Source of the DNA: an uncultured Methanospirillum sp.
GTDB taxonomy: Archaea; Halobacteriota; Methanomicrobia; Methanomicrobiales; Methanospirillaceae
DNA length: 64,000 nt
NCBI RefSeq assembly: GCF_963668475.1
Contig: NZ_OY764544.1
Coordinates: forward strand, 930,001-994,000
Direction of reading: 5' to 3'
Below the pieces are notes generated by a model. The model had not been told where the DNA came from. It searched no databases and saw only the letters and a list, made by a program, of their open reading frames with translations. Shown piece by piece: positions 17,874-26,889 of this stretch (positions are counted from its first letter, which is position 1; the number at the start of each line of letters is the position of its first letter). Made by a program: the position numbers and the translations under genes.

Positions 17874-19103
17874 ATGTATAATTATGGTTCTATCACATCG
17901 CTGAAATCTGAAACAAATAGTATGAACTCTCATATCAGATACATCACAGCCTGGGCAGGTTTCCTTCTCCTTCTGTGTCTTCTTATCTTTCCGGCTGCTG
18001 CTGAAGTCTATGCTGCAAACGGATCCCAAATCCCCTCGGACACTCTGCCAGATCTGATCCGGGAAGATCCTTCTCTCGTGTCAGCGAATCTTCATCCCGG
18101 AGAGGTAGTTTTTTTCACCAACTCCCACTGTGGAGCCTGCCGCGATGCAGATGAATTTTTTCATGAATTTTCTCCCACACATCCGGAGATGAACCTGGAG
18201 GCCTATGATCTCTTTAACAGTACAGAGAACAGGACAGCCTTTACTGTATACAAGCAACGGTATCACCAGGAGCACCTCTCAACACCGTCCATCATGGTCG
18301 GGAACCTGACCCTGGAAGGCAGTCCGGATATTCGAACTCACCTGGGAGATATCCTCTCTGTACAACAGGATCAAAAACCATCTGCTGTGTTTGATTTTTT
18401 CAAACCATCAGATTCTCTCTCGAACCATGAAGAGATTTCATTTCTTCTCATCATCGGAGCCGGGCTGCTTGACGGTATAAATCCGTGTGCCTTTGCAGTA
18501 CTCATCATTATGCTTGTCAATATGATGGCACAGAAGAGCAGACGGGCGATCCTGGTAACCGGACTCATCTACACAGGGGCGGTATTTGTCTTCTACTTCC
18601 TGTCAGGACTCGGGATTTTTTCGGTCATCCAGACAACCGGAGCAACGGCATTATTTTCAGTTGTAGCAGGATGCATTGCCCTTCTTGCAGGAATTTTGAT
18701 GATCAAGGATGCCCTGATTCCAACGGATATGCCAACCCTTGCGATTCCTGCATCCCAGGCCGGCCGGATCAGTCGTATCATGAACAGGGCCACCCTGCCT
18801 GCTGCGTTTCTTCTTGGAATCATGGTGGGCATGTTCGAACTCCCCTGCACTGGAGGGATCTATCTCTCCATCATATCGATGATATCCATGCGGGTTGACC
18901 TTATGCATTCCCTCGTGTACCTCCTGGTCTACAATGTTGCCTTCGTACTTCCCTTACTCATCATTCTCGCCCTGGTTCTGTTCGGCCTGCCACCGGAACG
19001 GGTTAATGAATGGCGGCTTGAGCAGCGTCGGGCACTCAGAGGGTTGATCGGAGTTGTCCTGATCATCTTTGCCAGTTACATTCTGTATGAAGCTCTTGGA
19101 TAA
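17874..19103 (+). CDS. Exported thioredoxin-like domain fused to CcdA/DsbD-type membrane domain
   Basis: 409 residues. A signal/anchor helix (about 25-44) is followed by an extracytoplasmic thioredoxin-like domain whose CGAC pair is Cys86/Cys89. From about 185 onward six hydrophobic helices form a CcdA/DsbD core. It carries the two membrane cysteines in GINPC (about residue 204) and ELPCTGG (about 326), the positions used for transmembrane electron transfer. The protein should carry reducing equivalents outward, for example for thiol maintenance or metalloprotein maturation. Fused architecture replaces the separate CcdA plus periplasmic thioredoxin of many prokaryotes. ATG at 17922 (Met17) is an equally plausible start and would leave a more typical signal peptide. 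Confidence 0.88.
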   Translation: MYNYGSITSLKSETNSMNSHIRYITAWAGFLLLLCLLIFPAAAEVYAANGSQIPSDTLPDLIREDPSLVSANLHPGEVVFFTNSHCGACRDADEFFHEFSPTHPEMNLEAYDLFNSTENRTAFTVYKQRYHQEHLSTPSIMVGNLTLEGSPDIRTHLGDILSVQQDQKPSAVFDFFKPSDSLSNHEEISFLLIIGAGLLDGINPCAFAVLIIMLVNMMAQKSRRAILVTGLIYTGAVFVFYFLSGLGIFSVIQTTGATALFSVVAGCIALLAGILMIKDALIPTDMPTLAIPASQAGRISRIMNRATLPAAFLLGIMVGMFELPCTGGIYLSIISMISMRVDLMHSLVYLLVYNVAFVLPLLIILALVLFGLPPERVNEWRLEQRRALRGLIGVVLIIFASYILYEALG

Positions 19104-19348
19104 TCACCCGATACCCTTTTTGCATGAAAAAGTCCTGCTCACCGGTTCTGCCTGGGGCCCCGAACGGGGTACAGATGGGGTTTATTCAGATCTGGCAATC
19201 TGCAGATTCAACAACCACTTTTATTCGCAGCAAAGTCATTTTCTGTATTCTCTTCAGGACAGGGGCACCGGAAGAGTTGTATCATAACTCAAAAAACTCA
19301 GTTTTGAGCACCGGTAATCGTCGAGAAATAATAATAAACAAAAAAGGG
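19104..19348. other. Intergenic region with small hairpins and minus-strand terminator
   Basis: CCCCG-AA-CGGGG (19158-19169) and CTCAAAA / TTTTGAG (19288-19308, 7-bp arms) are inverted repeats. A6 near 19339-19345 gives a T-run for the minus-strand gene at 19349. An open frame at 19124-19357 has no family likeness and spans the repeats; I do not call it a gene. Confidence 0.4.
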
Positions 19349-20044
19349 TTACTTTGAAAAGACCACATTCTCAACAAATGCCCTAGGATCAAGGCTTTTT
19401 GTTATGGTCGCATCAAATGATGTGCCATTCTCTGACATAACCAGCGTTAATCCACCTATCTCGGTCCAGTTTCCGGTATATATGGTGCCATCATCCGAGA
19501 CTACCCCGGAGAGTGTTCCGTTCTCATCATTCACGTTCGTGAGAGGCATGTTTATTCCTGAAAGGAATTTACCGTTCTGGGTGAGATTATACGATTTTTT
19601 CTGTGAAGCCCAGTTACCACTCCAGGGGTTCGCTGAATCCATAATCTCCCCGATTCTTGTTGCATTGCTGTTGTAATATGCAGGTTCAGTCATGGGGCCA
19701 TGAATATCTGCAGATCCATTGATGGTAAAGGACATCTTGTCATCTGAAAGTGTGTACGTATTTGACCCGGTCTCAATCCACACACCGGTAAATGTTCTTC
19801 CATCTTCAGATAGATTCCCTTCAAACCAGCCAGGATCTAATAAATCCAGATCTCTTGGTACGTATTCTCCGCCGATTCCGGACTGATTTTGTATGATATA
19901 CATCGTATAATCAGGGGTTGACCATGTACCGTTCCATATACTGTCTGACTTTTCCCCAAGTTCAGTACCGTTCACAGCAGAGACTGTACATACCACAAAT
20001 AAACCAAAAATTACCAATAAACCTGCCGCATTTGCATAACTCAT
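19349..20044 (-). CDS. Secreted protein with duplicated beta-repeat
   Basis: 231 residues with a signal peptide (about 1-24, cleavage after AVNG or earlier). The body has two related units. Each starts with W-G-x-W and carries Y-N/Y-x-L/I-x-Q-N, a G..L/F-S-G or G-E-Y step, then GTLSGVVSDDGTIYTGNW or its counterpart EDGRTFTGVW. Each ends with an MS-x-NGTSF or MSFTINGS strand. The pattern suggests a beta-barrel or small propeller-like fold made of two copies. Several N-x-T/S sequons make it a likely AglB substrate. I do not recognise a named family; similar short exported repeat proteins are common in Methanomicrobiales. Confidence 0.75.
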   Translation of the reverse strand: MSYANAAGLLVIFGLFVVCTVSAVNGTELGEKSDSIWNGTWSTPDYTMYIIQNQSGIGGEYVPRDLDLLDPGWFEGNLSEDGRTFTGVWIETGSNTYTLSDDKMSFTINGSADIHGPMTEPAYYNSNATRIGEIMDSANPWSGNWASQKKSYNLTQNGKFLSGINMPLTNVNDENGTLSGVVSDDGTIYTGNWTEIGGLTLVMSENGTSFDATITKSLDPRAFVENVVFSK

Positions 20045-20399
20045 AAGAACTCACTCGTACTAATGTTCGATAGGTCATCTTCAATATGGTTAAGTCTATC
20101 GAAACAATGGGACATAATCAGAAAATCGCCCGTAATGTTCAGATATAATCCAGAATGTTTGTTATCTCATGGAACGTTTCTCTCAGAAGACAAAGGAAGA
20201 TGGATGATATTCGGATGCATCAGATCTGGACCCCTTACAGAACAAGGAGCGTTTCATATCCGAGAGCTATCAGTGATAAAAGTTCTCATTTGGTACATCT
20301 CCTAAATGCGCCTGAAACAAGATTCAGGGAATAATTAGAATAAATACCCGGAAAAGTACGGTAAATCAGTTATACTTCGAAACTGACCTTTCTCCTAAC
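20045..20399. other. Intergenic region without recognised gene
   Basis: An 80-codon open frame at 20063-20305 shows no domain, no ribosome-binding site and unusual composition, so I leave it uncalled. The region must hold the promoters of the minus-strand secreted protein and of rsgA. No clear operator is seen. Confidence 0.4.
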
Positions 20400-21494
20400 A
20401 TGAGTTCAAACAATTCCAACTCATCATCGGCTGCAATATCAGGATGGAACCAGTACTGGCAAGATCTCTTTGTAAAATTCGAAGGACCATACCTTCCCGG
20501 GAGGGTTTGTACAGTTCAAAAGACGAGATACGAAGTGATGGTTCAGGACGGCATCATTTCGATTCCGGTGTCAGGAGTGATGAAATCCAAGAAGATGTTT
20601 CCGGTTGTCGGAGACTATGTTGTGGTTCTCAACCAGCCTGAATCAGTAACCCGGATGATCGTCGCGATTCTGCCCAGGAAAACCGCTCTTGAACGTGGTG
20701 GTGCGGGAGATTCGGCAGGGAAACAGGTACTTGCTGCAAATGTTGATACCGTCTTTATCGTAACCGAACCGGGATCTGATCTGAGCATCTCAAGGCTCGA
20801 ACGGTACCTGCTGATAAGCAGGAGTTCGGGTGCTATGCCGGTGATAATCCTGAACAAATCTGACACCTGCTCTGATATCACAGACCAGGTAGAAGAGATC
20901 AGGTCAGAGATAAAAGGGATCCCGATCATCCCGGTTAGTGCTGCCGAGAAGAGCGGGCTTGATAATCTGAAACCATACCTCGGGCCAGAAAAAACAGTTG
21001 TCATAATTGGTTCATCCGGAGTCGGGAAGTCAACCCTCACGAATGCACTCATTGGCGAAAAGCTTCAGGAAACCGGCGATATCAGGGATGATGACGGAAG
21101 AGGCAGACATACCACCACGGTCAGGCACCTTCTCTCACTCCCTGACGGAGGATCGCTCATTGATACTCCCGGCCTTCGGGAGATCAGGATATGGACTGCA
21201 GAGGAGAGTATCGCAGAAACATTTGATGATATCCAGGAATATGCTACACAATGCAGGTTTTCAGACTGTACTCATAATGATGAACCCGGATGTGCTGTCA
21301 GGCAGGCAATAGAAGACGGAGTTCTGAATCAAGATCGATTCATCAGGTATAGGAAGATCCTAAAAGAGGTATCCTTTGAACGGGAGAAGGCAGAAATCGG
21401 GCTGAAACGATTTGAGAAGAAAAAGTTCAGGGAGATCAGCAAATTGTCTAAAGAGATCACACTTGACAGAAACGCAAGAGGTGGCAGGCTATGA
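20400..21494 (+). CDS. rsgA: RsgA-type circularly permuted GTPase (ribosome small subunit-dependent)
   Basis: 364 residues. The order of GTPase motifs is permuted as in RsgA/YjeQ: G4 NKSD first, then G1 GSSGVGKST, a G2-like RHTTT, and G3 DTPG. An N-terminal OB-fold (about 30-95) precedes it. The C-terminal zinc knuckle is CRFSDCTHNDEPGC. In bacteria RsgA matures the 30S subunit. Archaeal homologues occur in methanogens and probably came from bacteria, so a ribosomal role here is inferred. The N-terminal extension (WNQYWQDLFVKFEGPYLPGRV) is that of the longer RsgA subfamily. It converges on the small secreted-protein gene. Confidence 0.92.
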   Translation: MSSNNSNSSSAAISGWNQYWQDLFVKFEGPYLPGRVCTVQKTRYEVMVQDGIISIPVSGVMKSKKMFPVVGDYVVVLNQPESVTRMIVAILPRKTALERGGAGDSAGKQVLAANVDTVFIVTEPGSDLSISRLERYLLISRSSGAMPVIILNKSDTCSDITDQVEEIRSEIKGIPIIPVSAAEKSGLDNLKPYLGPEKTVVIIGSSGVGKSTLTNALIGEKLQETGDIRDDDGRGRHTTTVRHLLSLPDGGSLIDTPGLREIRIWTAEESIAETFDDIQEYATQCRFSDCTHNDEPGCAVRQAIEDGVLNQDRFIRYRKILKEVSFEREKAEIGLKRFEKKKFREISKLSKEITLDRNARGGRL

Positions 21495-21517
21495 TACTCC
21501 ACAGTGGTAGATGCAGA

Positions 21518-21539
21518 GAGATCTAAAAAATTAAAAAAA
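21518..21539 (-). terminator. Terminator of the minus-strand gene at 21540
   Basis: A6 and A7 on the plus strand (21525-21530 and 21533-21539) are T-runs on the minus strand immediately after its stop. Confidence 0.5.
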
Positions 21540-21884
21540 TTAAACGGTGATAGACCGCTTTATTGACCCACCAATGTTACACTGGCCGCTTACATCAATT
21601 ACTGACCCGACAGATGCATTAACCGGGTAGATGTACGTAAATTCATCGGATGTTGGCTGAGATGTATACTTCTCATTCACAACTTCTTTCCCATCAACTG
21701 CAACCGTTACATCTTTCAGGTAATGCGTTGCGGGGTCAGCAACCTGATGGGTAAAGGTCGCTGAGAGATTCCCTGATGTCTGATTGTACGTGAGGTTCAG
21801 ATCACTTGGCGGATGAGCTGATGCAGCAGAGATCAAAATAGTCGCAGTCAGCATAACGAGAAGTGCAAGGGAGTACTTGTTCAT
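21540..21884 (-). CDS. Small secreted Ig-like protein
   Basis: 114 residues. A signal peptide (about 1-23, ending SAASA) precedes a short all-beta domain: HPPSDLNLTYNQTSGNLSATFTHQV, HYLKDVTVAVDGKEV, SDEFTYIYPVNASVGSVIDVSG. The pattern is that of small methanogen exported proteins with an Ig-like or SoxZ/desulfoferrodoxin-like beta-sandwich. There are no His/Cys iron ligands of a superoxide reductase, so no enzymatic role is assigned. Sequons NLT, NQT, NLS and NAS mark it as a likely glycoprotein. Transcription is monocistronic. Confidence 0.75.
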   Translation of the reverse strand: MNKYSLALLVMLTATILISAASAHPPSDLNLTYNQTSGNLSATFTHQVADPATHYLKDVTVAVDGKEVVNEKYTSQPTSDEFTYIYPVNASVGSVIDVSGQCNIGGSIKRSITV

Positions 21885-22098
21885 AGGTCTTAATGTGAAT
21901 AGAATGATATCTACCTGCTGGTTATCCAGACATGAAATATAAAAATAATTGAATTAAACATTTTTTTGTTACGAATAAAACTAAACCAGTTGTTCTGGTA
22001 ACCTGAACTCACTCATCTTCCAAAATGGGGAAAAAGATAATACCAGAGCAAATGAGGTCAGATTTCCTTGTTCTGGCAGCTATGTTGTGATCGATTTT

Positions 22099-22848
22099 TT
22101 AGCTGGATGGCTTCAGTATGAAATACGTATACCCATATTCGCTTGAGTATCTCCGATGAATATTGATCTCCTTTTCTAATCCCTGGAGTATGAACTGAGC
22201 ATCCTGATTATTCGCGTATTTCTCTTTCAGCATTCCCAGTCGGTCAGAGAGCGGAGAGTAATAATGATTCCACCAGCCGGTATCCGGGAGTCTGAAGGAG
22301 CCGATGATAGAATACCCTTCTGACCTGATTATCTCTTTAGCTCCGGATTCAGTCGGCAATCCAGGTGATATCTCATCAAAAAACTCCTGTGATTCCTTTG
22401 AGTGAGAGTCAGTAAACCATACACAGTCTGAAAATACCAGGTACCCATCAGGCTTCAGAAATTTCTTCCAGTATCGAAGGGCTGATTCCATCCCGATAAT
22501 AAAGGCCGAACCTTCAGCCCAGATGATATCAAATGAGCAATCAGCGAATGGCAGGTTATCCATCGATGCCTGTCGGATTACAATCTTCCCGTCAAGTCCG
22601 GCTTTTTTTGCCCGGTTAGTGAGATCATCAAGGAATGGCTGATGGAGATCAGATGCAGTAATCTGACAGTCCGGGCAGATTCGTGCAAGAGTGAGGGTCT
22701 GCATACCGGATCCACATCCGATATCAAGAATCTTTCCTCTTTTTTGATCAGGAGGGATAAAAGAAAAGGCAAAAGCCGTTGCCTCATCCAAGCCTGGGCC
22801 TTGTCTCGGTAATCCTTCAAACATTGATGAGATAAGCGTTACATCCAT
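22099..22848 (-). CDS. Class I SAM-dependent methyltransferase
   Basis: 249 residues with the class I fold. Motif I is ILDIGCGSGMQTLTLA (about 40-55), the acidic end of strand 2 is ITASDLHQPFL, and motif II/III is ASMDNLPFADCSFDIIWAEGSAF. The post-core region is LKPDGYLVFSDCVWF. The small-molecule-type N-terminus (MFEGLPRQGPGLDEATAFAF) resembles methyltransferases annotated as UbiE/COQ5-like, but the substrate cannot be told. It is flanked by unrelated genes in a single-gene unit. Confidence 0.85.
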   Translation of the reverse strand: MDVTLISSMFEGLPRQGPGLDEATAFAFSFIPPDQKRGKILDIGCGSGMQTLTLARICPDCQITASDLHQPFLDDLTNRAKKAGLDGKIVIRQASMDNLPFADCSFDIIWAEGSAFIIGMESALRYWKKFLKPDGYLVFSDCVWFTDSHSKESQEFFDEISPGLPTESGAKEIIRSEGYSIIGSFRLPDTGWWNHYYSPLSDRLGMLKEKYANNQDAQFILQGLEKEINIHRRYSSEYGYTYFILKPSS

Positions 22849-23117
22849 GATAAAAAGCGTTAGAGTGAAGTAATTATATCCTTTCCGGTCTTTTTGCTCA
22901 TAAAAAGCCTGGAGAATGGAGATTATTCAAAAGGAGAACACTTGTTATTCTTCTTACCAATTTTTTAGGACATGTACCCGGGAATTTAAAATATCTGCTC
23001 CTGAAATATCTGGCAGAATTCTTGAGGTGTCAAAATGAACACAAGTATGATGCAGATATGAGGATTCGTACATCTCATGGAAACTTGTTTCTTGATACCC
23101 GGTGACATGTACATCAC

Positions 23118-23711
23118 ATGCATTATTCTGTTCTGCGAGGCAGAAGCACAGTATACCCAATCCTTATACTGCTATTTCTTCTCATCAATTTCCCAGTATC
23201 TGCAGTAAATACCGGATGGCAACCGGTAAATATCACTCCGTGGGCACAGGTGGATATTCCCCCCGGCTGGACCTATGGAGATATCTCCACAGATCCTTTT
23301 GATCCTGACACCACGTCCCTTGAAGCAAAATCACCGGATGGATCAACCACGCTCCAGTATCTCTTTGACCACAATCCCAACCAGGCAACTCCGGGAGAAC
23401 TTATGAGAGCCCAGGATCAGTACATGAACAAACAGGGCTTCTGCCTTTGCCAGGATAGACCGTCGTTTACTGAAAACGACGGCAACACCGCGATGAAACA
23501 GACCTATATCAAGGGGACAGAAGACGGAGCCGTTGTCTGTTCAGGTGCATATCCGGGATGGGGCAGATATCAGTATGCACTCCTGATGAACGGAGCTAGT
23601 TCAGTCAGCAAATACTTCGATGACCTACCAGATGACGTGGCAGACCATATCAGACCCGTAAATGTTGGTTACGCTAATACTACAAATACTACAGTTATCC
23701 ATGATGTTTAG
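23118..23711 (+). CDS. Secreted protein, paralogue of the one at 31349
   Basis: 197 residues with an N-terminal hydrophobic signal (about 13-30). The mature part shares a clear pattern with the 204-residue protein at 31349-31963 (minus): GWQP near the start, V-D-x-P-x-GW, a Met-x-K-x-GF-x-(I/L)-C block, M/YRQTY(I/V)(K/R)G..D.A.V, YPGWG, then KY(F/Y)..(L/I)P..VA.HIRPV at the C-terminus. The family is not named by me. It is likely an exported, possibly membrane-attached protein. Both copies are single genes with their own promoters. Confidence 0.7.
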   Translation: MHYSVLRGRSTVYPILILLFLLINFPVSAVNTGWQPVNITPWAQVDIPPGWTYGDISTDPFDPDTTSLEAKSPDGSTTLQYLFDHNPNQATPGELMRAQDQYMNKQGFCLCQDRPSFTENDGNTAMKQTYIKGTEDGAVVCSGAYPGWGRYQYALLMNGASSVSKYFDDLPDDVADHIRPVNVGYANTTNTTVIHDV

Positions 23712-24306
23712 AGACTGTTATATTATCAATAAAAATACCCAAATGAATAAGTAACCTATTCAACCAGTTATTGCATATCGAAAACCATTGAAGAGAATCA
23801 CTTTTTTAGTTTCTGCTTCTTTCCTTCCCCTCACATGGTTCATTCCCATTACTATGAGTGTATTGGAAGTTCTAAATTTCATATTCGAACAATTATTACG
23901 ATTTAGGAGTTTCCATCGCCAGGATTACGATATATAAACGCTTCCAGATTCATAACCTGCAAAAACTGACCATTTTATTTTGATTATTACTAGACAATTT
24001 AAGCCTTTATTTTATCACAATGGACATCTAGCAGTTCAATTTGCCATCAATAAAAATTTTATTCATGACAGATTGATTCTGTGAGAATCCTTTGTATGGT
24101 ATCATCCAGGATTCACAAGAAGAGGCTCCCAACAACGCATATCGTTAATTAATCACCCTGGCGGAATGGTGTTATATATACTGGGCTTTGGTTGACTGAT
24201 CAACTATAAATAATACCGTTGACATATCAACTTTGTTGCAATTGTTCTCTTGAAAAATTTCAACTACGCACAATTCGGAAAACACAGGGATAATCTAGAG
24301 GATAAA
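23712..24306. other. AT-rich 0.6-kb gap upstream of marR
   Basis: No gene was recognised. Several TATA-like strings occur (for example GATATATAAACG near 23928 and TTATATATACT near 24173). The right end holds the paired MarR operator. A TTG-started extension of the MarR frame (24250) is possible but less likely than the ATG at 24307. Confidence 0.45.
24191..24231 (+). promoter_or_regulatory. Paired MarR operator flanking the TATA box
   Basis: GTTGACTGATCAAC (24191-24204) and GTTGACATATCAAC (24218-24231) are two copies of the palindrome GTTGA-N4-TCAAC, 27 bp centre to centre. The TATA box TATAAATAA (24205-24213) is exactly between them. Two dimers would cover the TATA box and the expected start of transcription, giving autorepression of the marR-MFS operon. 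Confidence 0.75.
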
Positions 24307-24741
24307 ATGAGCGATTCACCATTTATCGGTAAATTAATTTCATTTCTCTATAGGTATAGTCAGATGTACCTTGATAAAGAACTGGCTCCGTACCACATCG
24401 GATCCGGCCAATTTTACATTTTAATGCCACTCTATAAAAATGATGGAATAAACCAGGAGTCCCTTTCCCAGTCAATAAGTATAAACAAAGCTGCAGTAAC
24501 CCGAGCCATACAGAAATTAATTAATGAAGGATATGTTTTCAGGCAAAGAAGCGGAGAAGACAAACGCTCCTATCATATATATCTGACTGAAAAGGGAAGG
24601 CTGATAGAGCCTTATATAAAACAGATTGCCCTTAAATGGGAGGATATACTCTTATCGGAATTTGAGCCAGACCATAGGAATTTGATCGTGAATTCTTTAG
24701 AAGATATGATTGAGAATGTATCCAGAATTATGGTAAAATAA
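24307..24741 (+). CDS. MarR-family transcriptional regulator
   Basis: 144 residues from the ATG at 24307, which has AGAGGA seven bases upstream; a TTG at 24250 would add 19 residues. The MarR core is complete: helix GSGQFYILMPLYKNDGINQESLSQSISINKAAVTRAIQKLINEGYVFRQ, the wing RSGEDKRSYHIYLTEKGR with the conserved Asp-Arg pair, and C-terminal dimer helices. MarR proteins repress efflux operons and are released by phenolic or lipophilic ligands. It is 11 bp upstream of an MFS exporter, and the operon promoter carries two matching palindromes, so function and regulation are well supported by context. Confidence 0.92.
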   Translation: MSDSPFIGKLISFLYRYSQMYLDKELAPYHIGSGQFYILMPLYKNDGINQESLSQSISINKAAVTRAIQKLINEGYVFRQRSGEDKRSYHIYLTEKGRLIEPYIKQIALKWEDILLSEFEPDHRNLIVNSLEDMIENVSRIMVK

Positions 24742-24752
24742 TCAGGATTATC

Positions 24753-25934
24753 ATGGATTTTAAAAATTATCACCTTGTTCTGCTTTGTATAACTGCCTTT
24801 TTTGCAATGGCTGGGGGAGCCCTTATAACACCTGTCTTACCTGAAATGGTAGGACCACTGCATACAACTACCCAAGGGGTAGGGATGTTGATGTCAGTTT
24901 TTACTATCTCTACTGCAATATTCACACTGATTATCGGACAATTCATTGATTGTATTAACCGGAAAAAAATACTCGTGACCGGTCTTGTAATCTATGGACT
25001 TACAGGCCTTGTGAGTTTTTTTCTCTCTGATGTGAACTCATTACTAATTATGAGATTTGTTCAGGGTATTGGAGTAGCTGCGATAACCTCTCTCGCCATG
25101 CTGATTATCGGTGATGTTTACACAGGTATTGATTGTGTAGGAGCAATGAGTAAAATCAGTATATCTTTTGCTTTGGGTTCTGTTTTTGCGCCAATTATCG
25201 GAGGAGGACTGGCAACCTTGGGTTGGAATTATGCATTTCTCTTTTATGCCATTTCCTTGCCATTTGCTTTAGTTGTTATGATTATTCTTCCTGAAACCAG
25301 AAAGCAGAAGGAGATGAGCAGTCACAAAGGCACCGTTGAAGCGCTTAAATATCTCAAAGATTTGCCAATACTTTACACAATATTTATGGGCTTTTCGATA
25401 TATTTTCTTTTATTTGCCATGATGATCTATGTGCCCTTTATGCTCAAGAGTGAGTTCAACTTTGCTTCGGGAGTATCTGGAATCATGCTAGCCGTCCCGG
25501 GTATAGCTTGTGTAGTGATGGCACCAAAGGTAAGGTATTTTGCAGCCAGATATTCATTAATCCGGGTGATTGTTGCAGGATTTATTCTTGTAGGGTTATC
25601 GCTGTTAGTAATGACCCTTGTACCCTTTATAATCGGAGTATTTCTCTTATTACTCCTGTTTGGATTAGGGCTTGTTCTTTCACAGACATGCATTGACGCA
25701 CAGATTATTCAGATATCTCCACTTGAGGCAAGAGGCGGCGTGATATCAATTTATAGTTGCATGAGATACGTTGGTCAAAGTTTTTCGCCAATAATTTTAG
25801 GTGTAGTTCTGGCATATTTTGGAATAAACGCTGTTTTTATTACTGCAGGAATTTTTGGGTTGCTTGTTGCTTTGATGACGTATAGAATGAAAATTTGGTT
25901 TGATAATCCTAATAATTCGTACATTGGTGAATGA
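24753..25934 (+). CDS. MFS multidrug-type efflux transporter (12 helices, DHA1-like)
   Basis: 393 residues with 12 hydrophobic segments. Motif A-like IGQFIDCINRKKILVTG sits between helices 2 and 3, and the helix-4 RFVQGIGVAAITSLAMLIIGD and helix-5 GGGLATLGWNYAFLFYA sequences are typical of DHA1 drug/H+ antiporters. It probably exports the ligand that releases its MarR repressor. The substrate is unknown. Codon and base composition look AT-richer than the flanking feo or AglB genes, suggesting acquisition together with marR. Confidence 0.88.
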   Translation: MDFKNYHLVLLCITAFFAMAGGALITPVLPEMVGPLHTTTQGVGMLMSVFTISTAIFTLIIGQFIDCINRKKILVTGLVIYGLTGLVSFFLSDVNSLLIMRFVQGIGVAAITSLAMLIIGDVYTGIDCVGAMSKISISFALGSVFAPIIGGGLATLGWNYAFLFYAISLPFALVVMIILPETRKQKEMSSHKGTVEALKYLKDLPILYTIFMGFSIYFLLFAMMIYVPFMLKSEFNFASGVSGIMLAVPGIACVVMAPKVRYFAARYSLIRVIVAGFILVGLSLLVMTLVPFIIGVFLLLLLFGLGLVLSQTCIDAQIIQISPLEARGGVISIYSCMRYVGQSFSPIILGVVLAYFGINAVFITAGIFGLLVALMTYRMKIWFDNPNNSYIGE

Positions 25935-26159
25935 AAACCAATCAGGATAGTTAATACCCCCTTTTTTATATTTATCTAAATATTCTTGTACTATTTAGGG
26001 ATCCTGATAATGTAAGAAAGTGCTGTAAATTCAGATGGCCCTATATCTACTGACCAAAGGAGAACAGGATCATGGATTTATTGGCCTTTTCTTATTCTAT
26101 CTAACCCGTGGGAAGTTGACTACAGGCTATTATAATTAATTGAACTTCTTTATGTCCAT

Positions 26160-26399
26160 CTAATTTATCTTATCATTAACTTTGGTAATACGTACTTTTA
26201 TAAAGTACTTTCGGCCCTTTTTTTGTAGAATAAAGTGACGAGGGACACTAGACAAAAACAATAACAAATTATCACTTGTATAATAAGTATAAGAGATAAA
26301 ACTCTTCAAATACTCAAAATCCTTTTCTGGATCAATATCAATATACAATTTTGTTGGTTCAAAGAGATCTGTCGTTCCTGAAAACTCAATTTCATCCAC
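26160..26399 (-). CDS. Hypothetical small protein
   Basis: 79 residues with no recognised family. The sequence has an acidic N-terminal half (EKDFEYLKSF) and a basic C-terminal end (KKGRKYFIKVRITK), a plausible folded protein. It lies alone in an AT-rich gap with about 225 bp on one side and nearly 500 bp on the other. ATG at 26399 or an adjoining GTG could start it. It may be the remnant of a longer gene. Confidence 0.4.
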   Translation of the reverse strand: MDEIEFSGTTDLFEPTKLYIDIDPEKDFEYLKSFISYTYYTSDNLLLFLSSVPRHFILQKKGRKYFIKVRITKVNDKIN

Positions 26400-26878
26400 A
26401 ACTTTGTGAGTATCTATAGGATTATGGTAATTTTCAGATTGTTATCTGCAATAACCGGAACAGGACATATACATTGTATCATTATTATATTCACAATTAG
26501 GAGAAGTATCTTGCAGGAATAATCCTTAGTTACGACAGGATGGTTTAAATTCCAGATTCTCTATAAATCAACTAATATTTTTATCAAACACCGGGAAACA
26601 GGATATTAAGTTGAAAACCGGATGGCCAGTATTTATACCCAACCTTAAACCTGTTTCTTCTCGGTAATAAAGAACAAAGAAGAAACTACTTATTAGTTCT
26701 TTCAAAATTTGTAAGATTGTAAAGAACATATTTGAATGAATTTGATGTTATTAGTAAATAGTATAAATGAGGTAATTACCTCTTCAAATAGTCCATATTC
26801 TGAATTCATAAGTTGGATCTGATATCATTAATCCTATTATCAAATCAGTTAATCTTCCCTGGAAAAAAGGAAATACAT
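26400..26878. other. AT-rich gap with palindrome upstream of the ABC module
   Basis: Besides the palindrome annotated separately there is GTTCTTT (26696-26702) paired with AAAGAAC (26721-26727). No gene was recognised. Confidence 0.4.
26769..26782 (+). promoter_or_regulatory. Perfect palindrome next to a TATA box, upstream of the ABC module
   Basis: GAGGTAATTACCTC is a perfect 14-bp palindrome directly after AGTATAAAT (26759-26767), which fits a TATA box. It lies about 97 bp upstream of the ATG at 26879. It is positioned as an operator of the ABC exporter module; no regulator gene is adjacent. Confidence 0.45.
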
Positions 26879-26889
26879 ATGACGATGCA

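Noticed and set aside
19124..19357. 77-codon open frame after the thioredoxin-CcdA gene
   Set aside because: It spans two hairpins and a terminator run and shows no coding pattern.
20063..20305. 80-codon open frame upstream of rsgA
   Set aside because: No family, ribosome-binding site or coding-like composition.
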